Of a stretch of 5,522 bases of DNA, positions 1 through 4,949 are shown one piece after another. The position numbers and the translations under genes were made by a program. Source of the DNA: Desulfobacteraceae bacterium (lineage in GTDB: Bacteria; Desulfobacterota; DSM-4660; Desulfatiglandales; Desulfatiglandaceae); the NCBI GenBank assembly GCA_013203065.1, contig JABMQV010000243.1, positions 1-5,522 of the forward strand, read 5' to 3'. Within the stretch, counting starts at the first letter, position 1. Each line of letters opens with the position of its first letter. The notes below the pieces were generated by a model. That model was given only the letters and a program-made list of their open reading frames with translations, was not told the DNA's origin and ran no database searches.

Positions 1-131
1 ACCATTGCCTCCTTTACGGGGTTCGGTTTATAGATCGTTACCAACGCGCCTTTGGTGGACAGTTGGGTGCTCGCGCACGCCATCAAAAACAGGAGAAGTA
101 ATGTGGCAAGAAAAGGGGCATGGCGTCTCAT
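1..131 (-). CDS. Lipoprotein, N-terminal part (gene runs off the window)
   Basis: Only the first 43 codons are visible. The product starts MRRHAPFLATLLLLFLMAC: two arginines and a histidine, a leucine-rich stretch, then a lipobox L16-M17-A18-C19. Cys19 is therefore the expected lipidation and signal peptidase II site. Residue +2 is alanine, not aspartate, so by the usual rule the protein should be sorted to the outer membrane. The mature part begins ASTQLSTKGALVTIYKPNP and matches no family I recognise. The start is firm: a GGAGGG site lies six bases upstream, inside the end of the FlgT-like gene, and the ATG directly abuts that gene's TAG. This arrangement implies one transcript and probable translational coupling. 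A second ATG ten bases further in is in another frame. Confidence 0.85.
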   Translation of the reverse strand, partial: MRRHAPFLATLLLLFLMACASTQLSTKGALVTIYKPNPVKEAM

Positions 132-1289
132 CTAGTACCCTCCTGTATCCTGTCCGTCAAAGATGACCCGGCTCCCGATCATTTCAGTTGGTTTGACTTT
201 GAGACCTGCCTTCAATGTTGCCTGGCGGATCGTTCGCCTGACGGATGTGGGGTCTGCTTCACTAAAGATCTCCATTTCAATATATTTACCTGTCTGCCTG
301 GCAACACGGTATCGCCATCCAATTTCTTCCAGGAGGCTTTCGATCTTATCCTGATTTTTTGAAGAAACGTTTCTGAATATAAGAGACACAAACTTGGCCC
401 GCTTTGTGCTGAAACGAGTAACGATTTTTTTTGTTAAACGCTCCGCGACCCTTGGGCCCACCTTGATTGCCGCCCTTGCAACACCATCTTGAATCCCATA
501 CTTTCCACTCCTGGCAATGGTCTTGTCCCTATCCTGGACATTGGCGAAGAGTTCTCCGGTGGTTACGTCCAGGGCCTTTAAAGTAAGTGTTACCATAATA
601 AGATAGTAGCCATCCGAAGTCGGTCTCTTGGCCCCATCAAAGCTAACAAGCACTGCCGCATCTGCTGCCTCCTGCCTGCCGAGGTCGATGGCCGCCGCCT
701 CATCCACTACCATCTCTGCTGCCTTCTTTTTTATCCGGACGAGCTGGTCCGGCAAAAACACCCGGAAGCCATAGCTTGCCAGCTTGTCTTCAATCAGGTC
801 CATGATGGTCTGGACACCTTTGGAATTTGCGGGAAGATCAAACCCAGTTCTGGGCTGGTAGACCACGATGATCTTTCTTTCATCAAACTGGGTCTCCTGA
901 AAGGCCCTCTGTGCCCTAGGGTCCCTCAAGAACTCATCCACGGCATTTTTCAATTTGTGGTCGTCAAGGTCTACCTTGAGTTTTACCTTGTACTGTTCAC
1001 TGACAGGGTCTTTCCCCTCGGCAATGACGTCGTAATTCTTGACATATCCGGCGCTCGCAGAGGCAATCCTGTCCCATATGAGCTTTCCCTGGCTGACCTG
1101 AGTCTTCGATTTCACAAGGGTCCCTAGTGCTTTTTCAATCGCCGCTCTGATGCCATTGTTTATAGCCTCCTGCCGGGTCCTCCCCTCTCCGATGGCGGTC
1201 GTCTCAAGAGCCCAACCCGTGCCCAGGAGAAGTGAAAACAACAGGATACCGGCTGCCAAAAACATCCATACCTTTCGTTTTGGTTCCAT
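132..1289 (-). CDS. Exported protein with FlgT-like N-terminal domain, 385 aa
   Basis: Residues 1-27 form a Sec signal peptide: MEPKRKV, a hydrophobic core to about residue 24, and probable cleavage after GTGWA. Residues 28-110 (TTAIGEGRTRQEAINNGIRAAIEKALG, then VSQGKLIWDRI, ASAGYVKNYDVIAEG and YKVKLKVDL) fit the pattern of the FlgT N-terminal domain known from flagellar assembly protein T and many unrelated periplasmic proteins. Residues 138-260 look like an alpha/beta domain (KIIVVYQPR, then a helix, YGFRVFLPDQL and AAVLVSFDGA) similar in layout to the FlgT middle domain. Residues 298-380 form a smaller alpha/beta segment that I cannot name. There are no cysteines and no membrane segment after the signal. 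An in-frame ATG 23 codons earlier is rejected because the AAAGGAG site and the signal peptide both point to this start. A flagellar role is not supported: no flagellar genes are visible, and the lipoprotein that follows suggests an envelope function. Confidence 0.82.
   Translation of the reverse strand: MEPKRKVWMFLAAGILLFSLLLGTGWALETTAIGEGRTRQEAINNGIRAAIEKALGTLVKSKTQVSQGKLIWDRIASASAGYVKNYDVIAEGKDPVSEQYKVKLKVDLDDHKLKNAVDEFLRDPRAQRAFQETQFDERKIIVVYQPRTGFDLPANSKGVQTIMDLIEDKLASYGFRVFLPDQLVRIKKKAAEMVVDEAAAIDLGRQEAADAAVLVSFDGAKRPTSDGYYLIMVTLTLKALDVTTGELFANVQDRDKTIARSGKYGIQDGVARAAIKVGPRVAERLTKKIVTRFSTKRAKFVSLIFRNVSSKNQDKIESLLEEIGWRYRVARQTGKYIEMEIFSEADPTSVRRTIRQATLKAGLKVKPTEMIGSRVIFDGQDTGGY
138..143 (-). 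promoter_or_regulatory. Ribosome binding site of the lipoprotein gene, inside the upstream gene
   Basis: On the minus strand this reads GGAGGG, six bases before the ATG at 131-129. It lies within the last codons of the FlgT-like gene, so ribosomes finishing that gene are positioned to restart. It decides the start of the lipoprotein. Confidence 0.75.
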
Positions 1290-1296
1290 TTTATTT

Positions 1297-1303
1297 CTCC
1301 TTT
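1297..1303 (-). promoter_or_regulatory. Ribosome binding site fixing the start of the FlgT-like gene
   Basis: The minus strand reads AAAGGAG seven bases before the ATG at 1289-1287. The longest open frame begins 69 bases further upstream, but that start has no such site and would put 23 polar residues ahead of the signal peptide. Confidence 0.8.
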
Positions 1304-1406
1304 CACATGATTTCGTTAAAGCTTGGAAATTGCGAAACATTCTGTTCAAGTGATGCACGCATCAGAAAGTTGGAAATTCTCATCCTTTGCAGGGGATTTC
1401 CGGATA

Positions 1407-1424
1407 GAGAGGGCTGGGAAAAAA
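1407..1424 (-). repeat. Shared 18-base leader motif, copy 1
   Basis: The plus strand reads GAGAGGGCTGGGAAAAAA. The same 18 bases with a single change (G to A at the seventh base) occur at 3805-3822 ahead of the VWA gene, in the same orientation. Here the motif is followed at once by GTTGTGAA. The 9-mer AGTTGTGAA also occurs in the VWA leader, 31 bases beyond the motif. The motif starts about 118 bases from the start codon here but 44 bases in the other copy, so it is unlikely to be just a ribosome site. Confidence 0.6.
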
Positions 1425-1438
1425 GTTGTGAAGTGATC

Positions 1439-1459
1439 CACATAAGTTTGACTCATGTG
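1439..1459. promoter_or_regulatory. Candidate operator or hairpin: 9-base inverted repeat, 3-base spacer
   Basis: The arms CACATAAGT and ACTCATGTG pair at 8 of 9 positions around a TTG spacer, and the odd pair is a possible G-U wobble in RNA. On the transcribed strand the nearest T-run lies some 14 bases past the stem, so it is a poor fit to an intrinsic terminator. A protein-binding dyad just upstream of the shared motif is more likely. The stem is short, so chance cannot be excluded. Confidence 0.35.
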
Positions 1460-1595
1460 CTTGATTTGGATTAAACCCAATGGCTCAAACACTTAATGCT
1501 TAGCAGAATCATGATTAGATGTCAAAGAAATCACTTCTATACGCCGACAGGGCCCGGTTTTTAGAATTCCAACGTGTCCCGGCTTTCAACCTAAA

Positions 1596-1706
1596 TCATT
1601 GTTTTGACTGTGATTTCACGGCTTTCCCAAGGGCCACGCCTGCCCATGCAATAACAAAAAACACGATAAGGGCCAGCCTCAAACCAAGAGAATCACGCTG
1701 TTCCAT
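1596..1706 (-). CDS. Small single-pass membrane protein, 36 aa
   Basis: An ATG with a textbook AAGGAG seven bases upstream (1714-1719) opens a 36-codon frame ending in TGA. The product starts MEQRDSLGLR, then has a hydrophobic stretch at about residues 11-27 (LALIVFFVIAWAGVALG), then a basic polar tail GKAVKSQSKQ. The polar N-terminus, one membrane helix and lysine-rich tail are typical of small inner-membrane proteins. It could also be an uncleaved signal anchor. It lies 87 bases after the VWA gene stop on the same strand with no clear terminator between, so the two are probably co-transcribed. I recognise no family. A role as a partner or regulator of the neighbouring exported proteins is inference only. 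Confidence 0.62.
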   Translation of the reverse strand: MEQRDSLGLRLALIVFFVIAWAGVALGKAVKSQSKQ

Positions 1707-1793
1707 TTTCACTCTCCTTTTCGTTACTTGGATCTGATGCCCTGTATCAAATACTGGCTTCTCATTCCTTCAAGGTGCCAAAGCGGGCTAACG
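1707..1793 (-). other. Spacer between the VWA gene and the 36-aa gene
   Basis: These 87 bases carry the ribosome site of the small gene. The only stem I see is a 4-base AGCG/CGCT pair close to the VWA stop, with no T-run, so I call no terminator. Confidence 0.4.
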
Positions 1794-3761
1794 CTAAAAT
1801 CCGTAACCCGTCTTATGCCCTTTGGGTATCTTTTTCTTCTCCAATGGTTCCTCGGCCAGTCCCGTCGAAGAGGAATCGTCTTCACGAATGCTCTGCCAAC
1901 TACTCTCATCGGGGGGCTGAGACTTTGGTTTCGGTTTTGGCTCAGGCCCACCCTGATCGCTGATCGCATCGCTAAAGGCCTTGGTCAATTCCTCCATATT
2001 CTTGGCAGACGCTGATGTTCCGCCTCCGGCCGTTGCAACATCATCCAATACTTTTTGCTGGCTCTTATTTACCTGGAGTCCCACGGTATAGGTCTTTATA
2101 GGGATTTTTAGACGCTCGGGTGAAGCTTGGAGCTTTTCGAAGTCAGTCCTAGTGAATCCTGCAGGGTCCGCAGCCCATGCAAGGCTTGGCCCCAATGCAC
2201 CCTTCCAGTATTCCGGGTTCAGATGAGCCCAGAATCTGGTTTCGCCAGAGGAAGTCTGCTTTCCCTTCTTCGGCTTTTTCACATCAAGGCCCTTTCTAAT
2301 CAGGGTAGCCTCACTCACCGGGTTGCCGCGGCAATCATCTTGGCCGTCACAGAGAAGAATGATTTTGCCCTGTTTCCCGTTCCCTACCTTAATGATCGCC
2401 TGCGCTGCCTGTGTGAGGGCGCCGGACAGGGGTGTCCCTCCACCGGTAGTCAGAGAATCAATTGCGTTTTCGAGTTTTTCCTTATCTTGAGTAAAAGGCA
2501 TAAAAGGAAAAATTTGACCACATGTCCCTTCGTAGGTCATAATGCCTACCTCAAAATTAGCGGGCATGGTCCTTATCACTTTCTTGGCCGCCGCCTTGGC
2601 GTCTGATAATTTTTTGCCTTTCATTGAACCAGAGAGGTCCAATAACAGGACCACGGATGTGGCAATGTTGGCCGCTGGGGCTATTCTTCCGGTACAGGTG
2701 ATATTTTTTATAACGCATCCGTCATTACTTGTAGCCGTCATGTTAAGCGTGGCCAAACCGGGCGTGATCGTTCCTTTAACGGGACCTCGGACAGTCCATC
2801 TGAGATAATGCGGCCGCTGGCCATCCTTGAAAGGGCCAAAAAGCTTACTACCGTCTTGGCGCCGAGCAATGGGGCCAAGTTTCGGGTCATAATTGATCCA
2901 ACGATGGTTTAGTCCACATGGAGCGAGGCAGTTGGGATCACGGTCACGCCAATGGTTAATATCCGCCCACCCTGTGAGCGAACCATTGGTGATGACGCCG
3001 TTTTTGGAGCAATTACCCTTGTAGTCGAGATGGCAAGTCTTTTCCACCTCACTGACCCCCTCAAATACGCCATTGCGGGCAGTGAACCGACAAGGGAAGG
3101 AGAGCGATTGCGTTGTGATCGTGCACGTGCCCACGTAAAGGCCGTCGATATTTGTGGATTCACCGGGAGGCACGGTAGGGCCGGGAGGCAATACGGCACG
3201 GACAACCTGCCCTGCGCCATTAAAGTACAGGGTGGCGCCCTTCGGGTATTTCTTACGCGTTGTGTTCATACCCTCGGGGAAAAAGGACGAAACCGTATTG
3301 AGGGTGCCTCTCATTACACCGCCATCGTATCCAAATTCAACAATAGTTCCGGGCGCCAGGTTAATCGTTTGGTTGTTTCTACCCCCTGTGTTAACCACCG
3401 GTAGTGGGGGGGGGGCAGTGTCACTGGCCAACGTTCCTTCCTTTACCCCTCCCGCTGATCTCTCGAATCTAATAAGGCCTCTGCCAAAACGCAAGGAACG
3501 ACCGTTACCATTGTAAATTTCAAAACTTTTGTTCATATCGAGGGTGCCGCTCTGCACCCCCCTTTCAAACTCATCAACCCAATAGGGCCCGGGGGCAAAC
3601 CACGGTTTTCCCTTCCCCTCAGGCCAAGCGACAGGCCTGAGTTGGGTTCTCGTTTGCAACAACATCTTCTGAGTTCTTGCATCAACGTTCGTTACATAGG
3701 GGCCAATCACTGAAATAAAAGCAAAACTAAGAAAAAATGCCACAAAAACCCTTCTTGCCAT
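1794..3761 (-). CDS. Exported von Willebrand A domain protein with N-terminal GTL repeats, 655 aa
   Basis: Residues 1-29 are a Sec signal peptide (MARRVFVAFFLSFAFISVIG, cleavage probably after NVDA). Residues 62-191 hold four copies of a short repeat ending in GTL or AVL: VDEFERGVQSGTL (62-74), IRFERSAGGVKEGTL (97-111), IVEFGYDGGVMRGTL (140-154) and TLYFNGAGQVVRAVL (177-191), spaced 37-43 residues apart. Residues 205-360 contain eight cysteines (213, 224, 243, 251, 278, 282, 349, 356), consistent with disulfides in an exported domain. A von Willebrand A domain follows from about 367 to 602, with MIDAS residues D375-L-S377-G-S379, T443 and D472, so metal binding should be intact. Between the strand ending LLCDGQDDC and the strand KTYTVGLQ lies an insertion of about 75 residues, much longer than usual. 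The tail is proline, lysine and acid rich. The start is set by AAGGAG seven bases upstream. The role is likely metal-dependent protein or ligand binding in the periplasm or at the cell surface; the partner is unknown. Confidence 0.88.
   Translation of the reverse strand: MARRVFVAFFLSFAFISVIGPYVTNVDARTQKMLLQTRTQLRPVAWPEGKGKPWFAPGPYWVDEFERGVQSGTLDMNKSFEIYNGNGRSLRFGRGLIRFERSAGGVKEGTLASDTAPPPLPVVNTGGRNNQTINLAPGTIVEFGYDGGVMRGTLNTVSSFFPEGMNTTRKKYPKGATLYFNGAGQVVRAVLPPGPTVPPGESTNIDGLYVGTCTITTQSLSFPCRFTARNGVFEGVSEVEKTCHLDYKGNCSKNGVITNGSLTGWADINHWRDRDPNCLAPCGLNHRWINYDPKLGPIARRQDGSKLFGPFKDGQRPHYLRWTVRGPVKGTITPGLATLNMTATSNDGCVIKNITCTGRIAPAANIATSVVLLLDLSGSMKGKKLSDAKAAAKKVIRTMPANFEVGIMTYEGTCGQIFPFMPFTQDKEKLENAIDSLTTGGGTPLSGALTQAAQAIIKVGNGKQGKIILLCDGQDDCRGNPVSEATLIRKGLDVKKPKKGKQTSSGETRFWAHLNPEYWKGALGPSLAWAADPAGFTRTDFEKLQASPERLKIPIKTYTVGLQVNKSQQKVLDDVATAGGGTSASAKNMEELTKAFSDAISDQGGPEPKPKPKSQPPDESSWQSIREDDSSSTGLAEEPLEKKKIPKGHKTGYGF
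3406..3415 (-). repeat. 10-base C tract inside the VWA gene
   Basis: Ten consecutive G on the plus strand encode A116-P117-P118-P119 of the VWA protein, in the linker between the second and third GTL repeats. Reading the other frames shows that gain of one base gives TAA within about nine codons, and loss of one base gives TAA after about thirty. Either slip removes the cysteine-rich region and the whole VWA domain. Ten is the in-frame length in this copy. Confidence 0.8.
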
Positions 3762-3783
3762 AATAGATCTCCTTAGAGCCCGA

Positions 3784-3869
3784 TGAAAAATGTGTCCTAA
3801 AGATGAGAGGACTGGGAAAAAAACTTTAGATTTTGAAAATTCCCGGTAACATGAGTTGTGAAAAATGTG
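3784..3869. repeat. Direct repeat TGAAAAATGTG in the VWA leader
   Basis: The 11-mer TGAAAAATGTG occurs at 3784-3794 and again at 3859-3869, followed by TCC and GCC, giving 13 of 14 matching bases in the same orientation. The two copies bracket the shared leader motif. A paired binding site for a regulator is possible, but the A-rich core makes chance similarity quite possible too. Confidence 0.4.
3805..3822 (-). repeat. Shared 18-base leader motif, copy 2
   Basis: GAGAGGACTGGGAAAAAA on the plus strand matches 17 of 18 bases of the copy at 1407-1424 ahead of the FlgT-like gene. It lies 44 bases upstream of the VWA start codon, between that gene's ribosome site and the AGTTGTGAA 9-mer at 3854-3862. 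The two copies in like-oriented leaders of neighbouring exported-protein genes suggest a shared regulatory site, or a common origin of the two leaders. Confidence 0.6.
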
Positions 3870-4050
3870 GCCAACGAATTCATGGTTTTGTGATAGAAGG
3901 TTGCTTTTTATGAGAAGGACTATAGAGACATGCGTCTTGTGTGTCAGGTAAAAAGGTGCTGCATAACCAATTGATATTAAAGGCGTTTATTCTCCCCGCT
4001 TTCTCCAAATGCACCTGGATTGCGTTTGGGTGCAGGTCTAATTCATCAAC
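3824..4050. other. Non-coding stretch upstream of the VWA gene
   Basis: I see no credible gene on either strand. The stretch contains the near end of the VWA leader, a small palindrome ATTTTGAAAAT (3830-3840), and a 6-base inverted repeat TGCACC/GGTGCA (4010-4034) close to the recombinase remnant. No convincing promoter pair for the VWA gene could be picked out, though one is expected here. Confidence 0.4.
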
Positions 4051-4386
4051 CTATCCCTTAAATTTGCCCGGTATCCAGTGGGTGTAGGTGTCGAAAGTGA
4101 TCTTAATTGAGCTATGGCCCATTTGATAGCTTACGTCCCCGATGTGATGGCCTTTCGCCAGCTGATTGTTGCGTAACTATGCCTCAAGTCATTGATTCTC
4201 ATATGATGCAAACCGGCCTTTTCCAGGCAAGCATCTAATGCCTTTTTCAACGGTGGTGGTGTCATAGGGTCCCTGCCATTGAATGTAAACACCCATTCAC
4301 AAAACGGCCTGCCTCATCGTTTCAATGCCTCCTTTTGTTTTTCAATCTTCAAGCCCTTCAAGGTCTCTGTCAAATGAGAAAAAATC
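4051..4386 (-). pseudogene. Decayed tyrosine recombinase (phage-type integrase), C-terminal remnant
   Basis: On the minus strand one frame reads HLTETLKGLKIEKQKEALKR, then TGA (4316-4314), then GRPFCEWVFTFNGRDPM and later RINDLRHSYATI. After a frame change at about 4160-4166 it continues QLAKGHHIGDVSYQMGHSS, IKITFDTYTHWIPGKFKG and stop. These are the well-known C-terminal boxes of tyrosine recombinases: the LRHSYAT box, GHSS box and the nucleophile Tyr in DTYTH. The usual histidine of the HDLRH box is asparagine here. The copy has an internal stop and a one-base deletion. It also lacks the N-terminal domain and first catalytic arginine, since its 5' side runs into the inverted repeat at 4387. 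It is a dead relic of a phage or genomic island. Confidence 0.85.
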
Positions 4387-4405
4387 GGGGTCAGATCTTA
4401 ACGGG
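4387..4405 (+). repeat. Left inverted repeat of the 316-base element
   Basis: This is the 19-base left arm GGGGTCAGATCTTAACGGG. It contains the palindrome AGATCT, and the recombinase remnant ends at its outer edge. Confidence 0.8.
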
Positions 4406-4683
4406 CTGTTGCCCGAATGCGTTTTTCAAAACGAACTGCCAGGAAGCGGAAAGGATTTGGCTGCTTTCTTTGTTTAAAAAGCCAAGTGGGCAGCAAGTCT
4501 CCGGAACAACAGCGCTAAAAGCAGGGATATGGAAGAGTAAGCTCTCCCTTTGGGCCTGTGATCCTCCATAACCTGCCCCACCTGAGCATTGCTCTTTGAT
4601 ATTTTCCTCTCTGTTTGCTTGATCAAGACGGTAATGTTTTGAACAGTAGTTATAAGAAAATCTTGTATTTCCATGCGCCACAA

Positions 4684-4702
4684 CCCGTTAAGATCTGACC
4701 CC
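4684..4702 (-). repeat. Right inverted repeat of the 316-base element
   Basis: This is the 19-base right arm, CCCGTTAAGATCTGACCCC on the plus strand and identical to the left arm when reversed. Outside it the sequence reads ATTTGC, against AAAATC outside the left arm read forward, so no matching target duplication is evident. Confidence 0.8.
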
Positions 4703-4718
4703 ATTTGCACTCTCTCTC

Positions 4719-4786
4719 CTCACAGAGCCCGCAGAGATCACCGGGTTTTTGTTGTTTTTCTCTGTGCACTCTGTGAGCTCTGCGAG
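4719..4786. repeat. CTCTGTG nonamer repeat forming an imperfect hairpin
   Basis: Arms at 4719-4737 and 4759-4777 are complementary at 16 of 19 positions around a 21-base loop. The right side is three tandem 9-base units, CTCTGTGCA, CTCTGTGAG and CTCTGCGAG (4760-4786). Intergenic repeats of this CACAGAG/CTCTGTG type are familiar to me from many environmental bacterial genomes, where they give spurious short reading frames. The minus-strand frame across this one is such a case. Function is unknown; a dispersed extragenic repeat is the best label. Confidence 0.65.
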
Positions 4787-4841
4787 AGATATAATGGCCC
4801 AACTTAGGTCTATCCCCTCCATACCCCTTGCGACAGCGCAA

Positions 4842-4857
4842 AACCATTTGAATGGTT
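4842..4857. promoter_or_regulatory. 7-base dyad over the -35 region, possible operator
   Basis: AACCATT and AATGGTT are perfect inverted copies with a TG spacer. The right arm and centre overlap the proposed -35 box of the OmpA-type gene, a position typical of repressor or activator sites. The arms are short. Confidence 0.4.
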
Positions 4858-4877
4858 AATGTTGTCTATGCTATATT
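4848..4877 (+). promoter_or_regulatory. Candidate sigma-70 promoter of the OmpA-type gene
   Basis: TTGAAT (4 of 6 to the -35 consensus) and TATATT (5 of 6 to the -10 consensus) are separated by 18 bases. The -10 box is preceded by TGC, giving an extended -10. Transcription would start near 4884, leaving a leader of about 65 bases before the ATG. It is the best promoter match in the 150 bases upstream. Confidence 0.5.
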
Positions 4878-4949
4878 CCAAATTCAATCGCTTATTCGGC
4901 CCTGGGGTATCAAAGTCCCCGCCATGTTTATTTTAAGAGGGAGGTCATC

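Larger units (their letters stand above)
1290..1595 (-). other. Leader and intergenic region of the FlgT-like gene, no gene seen
   Basis: About 300 bases separate the 36-residue gene from the FlgT-like gene. I find no credible coding frame on either strand and no hairpin followed by a T-run that would serve as a terminator. The region holds a 21-base dyad (1439-1459), an 18-base motif shared with the VWA leader (1407-1424), and a 10-base palindrome AATCATGATT (1507-1516). Its length and content suggest that a promoter for the FlgT-like and lipoprotein genes lies here, but no clear -35/-10 pair stands out. Confidence 0.5.
4387..4702. mobile_element. 316-base segment bounded by perfect 19-base inverted repeats
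   Basis: GGGGTCAGATCTTAACGGG at 4387-4405 is the exact reverse complement of 4684-4702. A 19-base perfect match of this kind is very unlikely by chance. The interior has short open frames on both strands (up to about 96 codons on the minus strand), but none resembles a transposase or other known protein, and none has a good ribosome site. A 5-base stem CGGGC/GCCCG with a TGTT loop overlaps the inner left end (4402-4415). I see no clear target duplication. It is most simply a MITE-like non-autonomous element or the internally deleted remains of one, which joined or cut the recombinase gene at its left edge. Confidence 0.6.

Noticed and set aside
1290..1358. 23-codon upstream extension of the FlgT-like gene
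   Set aside because: It has no ribosome site at the earlier ATG, and it would place polar residues ahead of a clear signal peptide that has its own strong ribosome site.
1724..1969. 81-codon minus-strand frame overlapping the end of the VWA gene, including a 13-codon tail starting MRSQYLIQ
   Set aside because: It is out of frame with the VWA gene, has a low-quality arginine-rich product, and the GAAGGA before the internal ATG is too close to work.
2127..2606. 159-codon plus-strand open frame inside the VWA gene
   Set aside because: It is antisense to a well-supported gene with recognisable domains. Its product resembles no family and shows no ribosome site.
3857..3880. Sigma-54 promoter upstream of the VWA gene (TTGGCCACATTTTTCAC on the minus strand)
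   Set aside because: The GG element is present, but the GC dinucleotide required at -12 is CA, so the match fails at an essential position.
4391..4710. Minus-strand frames of 78-96 codons inside the inverted-repeat element
   Set aside because: No family resemblance and no good ribosome site. They begin or end in the terminal repeats, as expected of chance frames.
4719..4786. CRISPR array or intrinsic terminator
   Set aside because: The units are 9 bases with no spacers, and no T-run directly follows the stem on either strand.
4650..4847. 65-codon minus-strand frame across the CTCTGTG hairpin
   Set aside because: The product (SRRAHRVHREKQQ) simply reflects the nonamer repeat; such frames are a known artefact.
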